From: Oscillibacter sp.
GTDB taxonomy: Bacteria > Bacillota > Clostridia > Oscillospirales > Oscillospiraceae
Assembly: GCA_009773995.1 (NCBI GenBank)
Contig: VSMY01000116.1
Span: forward strand, 1-7,506
Length of the DNA stretch: 7,506 bases
Direction: 5' to 3'
The stretch's first letter is position 1, and each line of letters opens with the position of its first letter. Below the pieces are notes generated by a model. That model made no database searches and was not told the origin of the DNA. It saw only the letters and a list, made by a program, of their open reading frames with translations. A program made the translations under genes and the position numbers. Shown piece by piece: positions 6,777 to 7,506 of this stretch.

Positions 6777-6787
6777 TGTTTCAAACA
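6777..6787. promoter_or_regulatory. Small palindrome at the ferritin transcription start
   Basis: TGTTTCAAACA is a perfect inverted repeat with five-base arms around C6782, lying on the predicted start of transcription. It could be an operator, but it is short and does not match the Fur or PerR consensus as I know them. Confidence 0.3.
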
Positions 6788-6811
6788 TAAAAGAAGGGAG
6801 CAACCACGATT

Positions 6812-7324
6812 ATGCTGAGTGAAAAAGTCGCCGCCCTGCTGAACGAGCAGGTCAACAAGGAGTTCTACTCCGCCTACCTGTACCTGGACTTCTCCAACTA
6901 CTTCGAGGCCCGGGGCCTGGACGGCTTCGCCAACTGGTACAAGATCCAGGCTCAGGAGGAGCGGGACCACGCCATGCTGTTTTACCAGTACCTCCACAAC
7001 AACAACGCCAAGGTTACCCTGGGGGCCATTGCCCAGCCGGACAAGGTGCTGGACAGCGATATGACGGTGCTGAAAGCGGGGCTGGAGCACGAGCTCTATG
7101 TCACCGGACTCATCAACACCATCTACGCCGCCGCCTATGAGGAAAAGGACTTCCGCACCATGCAGTTTTTGGACTGGTTCGTCAAGGAGCAGGGCGAGGA
7201 GGAGGACAACGCCAACGACTTGATCTCCAAAATGGAGCTCTTCGGCTCCGACCCCAAGAGCCTGTACATGCTCAACAGCGAGCTGGCGGGCCGGGTCTAC
7301 AGCGCGCCGTCCCTGGTGCTGTAA
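6812..7324 (+). CDS. ftnA: Non-haem bacterial ferritin, 170 aa
   Basis: This is a four-helix-bundle ferritin that oxidises Fe(II) and stores it as ferric mineral in a 24-subunit shell in the cytoplasm. The length is typical (165-175 aa) and the sequence aligns without gaps to the FtnA pattern. Ferroxidase residues fall at the classical numbers: E17, Y24, E50 and H53 (in QAQEERDHA), E94, Q127 and E130 (in VKEQGEEED). All ligands of the dinuclear site are therefore present, and E49, E126 and E129 lie next to them. There is no haem-ligating Met as in bacterioferritin, and no N-terminal extension as in Dps. The ATG follows GAAGGGAG at about 11 bases, slightly long. The gene is monocistronic by its own promoter (6743-6771) and ends at the hairpin at 7395-7424. 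It is very secure as a ferritin; it probably also buffers iron during oxygen exposure (inference). Confidence 0.98.
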   Translation: MLSEKVAALLNEQVNKEFYSAYLYLDFSNYFEARGLDGFANWYKIQAQEERDHAMLFYQYLHNNNAKVTLGAIAQPDKVLDSDMTVLKAGLEHELYVTGLINTIYAAAYEEKDFRTMQFLDWFVKEQGEEEDNANDLISKMELFGSDPKSLYMLNSELAGRVYSAPSLVL

Positions 7325-7394
7325 GCGGGAAGCGCGGGAAAAAGAGCCTGCGGCGGATTGAACAGGTCCAGTAAAAACGGACAATAGACAAAAG

Positions 7395-7424
7395 ACCCCC
7401 TGTGTAGGAAACTACACAGGGGGT
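7395..7424 (+). terminator. Strong hairpin downstream of ferritin
   Basis: CCCCCTGTGTAG (7396-7407) and CTACACAGGGGG (7412-7423) form a perfect 12-bp stem, 13 with the A/T pair outside, closed by a GAAA tetraloop. The downstream tract TTGCGTTT is a modest U-run. The minus strand reads TCTTTTG after the stem, so the structure may stop transcription in both directions. It lies 70 bases after the ferritin stop. Confidence 0.8.
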
Positions 7425-7453
7425 TGCGTTTGGCAGTACCAAAGGCAACCCCC
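7419..7453. repeat. Second inverted repeat overlapping the terminator
   Basis: GGGGGTTGC (7419-7427) pairs with GCAACCCCC (7445-7453). After a single G/G mismatch the stem continues with TTTGG (7429-7433) and CCAAA (7439-7443) around a CAGTA loop. It reuses the GGGGG arm of the first hairpin, so the two cannot form together in RNA. Confidence 0.6.
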
Positions 7454-7468
7454 GTCTAGGCCGGGGGT
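7448..7468. repeat. Third inverted repeat overlapping the second
   Basis: ACCCCCG (7448-7454) pairs with CGGGGGT (7462-7468) around a seven-base loop. It shares the CCCCC arm with the second hairpin. It is followed by an A-tract, not a T-tract, so it is not a forward terminator. It may belong to the leader or end of whatever lies to the right. Confidence 0.5.
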
Positions 7469-7506
7469 AAAAAAATAGCTTATAGCGAGGAGTAAAGTAG
7501 AAAAAG
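7469..7506 (+). other. A-rich right edge with a ribosome-site-like GAGGAG
   Basis: GAGGAG at 7487-7492 resembles a ribosome site, followed by A-rich sequence to the window end. No start codon is seen within the window, so a gene beginning just outside is possible but unproven. Confidence 0.25.

Noticed and set aside
6191..7384. Long minus-strand frame opposite the kinase end and ferritin
   Set aside because: It spans two well-supported genes and their promoter region on the other strand and shows no recognisable domain.

Overview
The window looks like a chromosomal segment from a high-GC gut Firmicute of the Oscillospiraceae type (relatives of Flavonifractor or Lawsonibacter). This placement is inferred. 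It rests on strongly G/C-biased third codon positions, strong GGAGG-type ribosome sites, an AgrC/AgrA-style GHKL kinase with a LytTR regulator, and a very large prepilin-like surface protein. No rRNA, tRNA, CRISPR array or complete mobile element was seen.

Layout. (1) Positions 1-3499, minus strand: one uninterrupted reading frame of at least 1166 codons that runs off the left edge. It begins with a textbook type IV prepilin leader and then becomes a giant extracellular protein with GLUG-like glycine-rich repeats. (2) Positions 3500-3656: a divergent control region with two 17-bp palindromes of the same sequence family, centred 32 bp apart. (3) Positions 3657-4004, plus strand: a 115-aa XRE-family repressor, probably the protein that binds those palindromes. 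(4) Positions 4006-4239, minus strand: a 77-aa cysteine-rich protein carrying a CX3CX2C motif, convergent with the repressor and separated from it by one base. (5) Positions 4240-4477: a gene-free stretch with a sigma-A-like promoter and a pair of 21-bp-spaced repeats. (6) Positions 4478-6684, plus strand: a translationally coupled two-component pair, a LytTR response regulator and a seven-TM GHKL histidine kinase. The kinase has an unusual extra C-terminal membrane segment. (7) Positions 6812-7324: a non-haem ferritin with a complete ferroxidase centre and its own promoter. (8) Positions 7395-7468: three overlapping, mutually exclusive hairpins, the first of which is the likely ferritin terminator.

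How the parts may work together (inference). The XRE protein probably represses itself and possibly the divergent giant pilin through the twin operators. The two-component pair resembles quorum or peptide sensors, but no AgrB or AgrD partner is visible, so its signal is unknown. The ferritin is an independent iron-storage gene. The most noteworthy items are the giant pilin with its operator pair, the kinase with an anti-sigma-like C-terminal tail, the small CX3CX2C protein, and the overlapping hairpin chain at the right edge.
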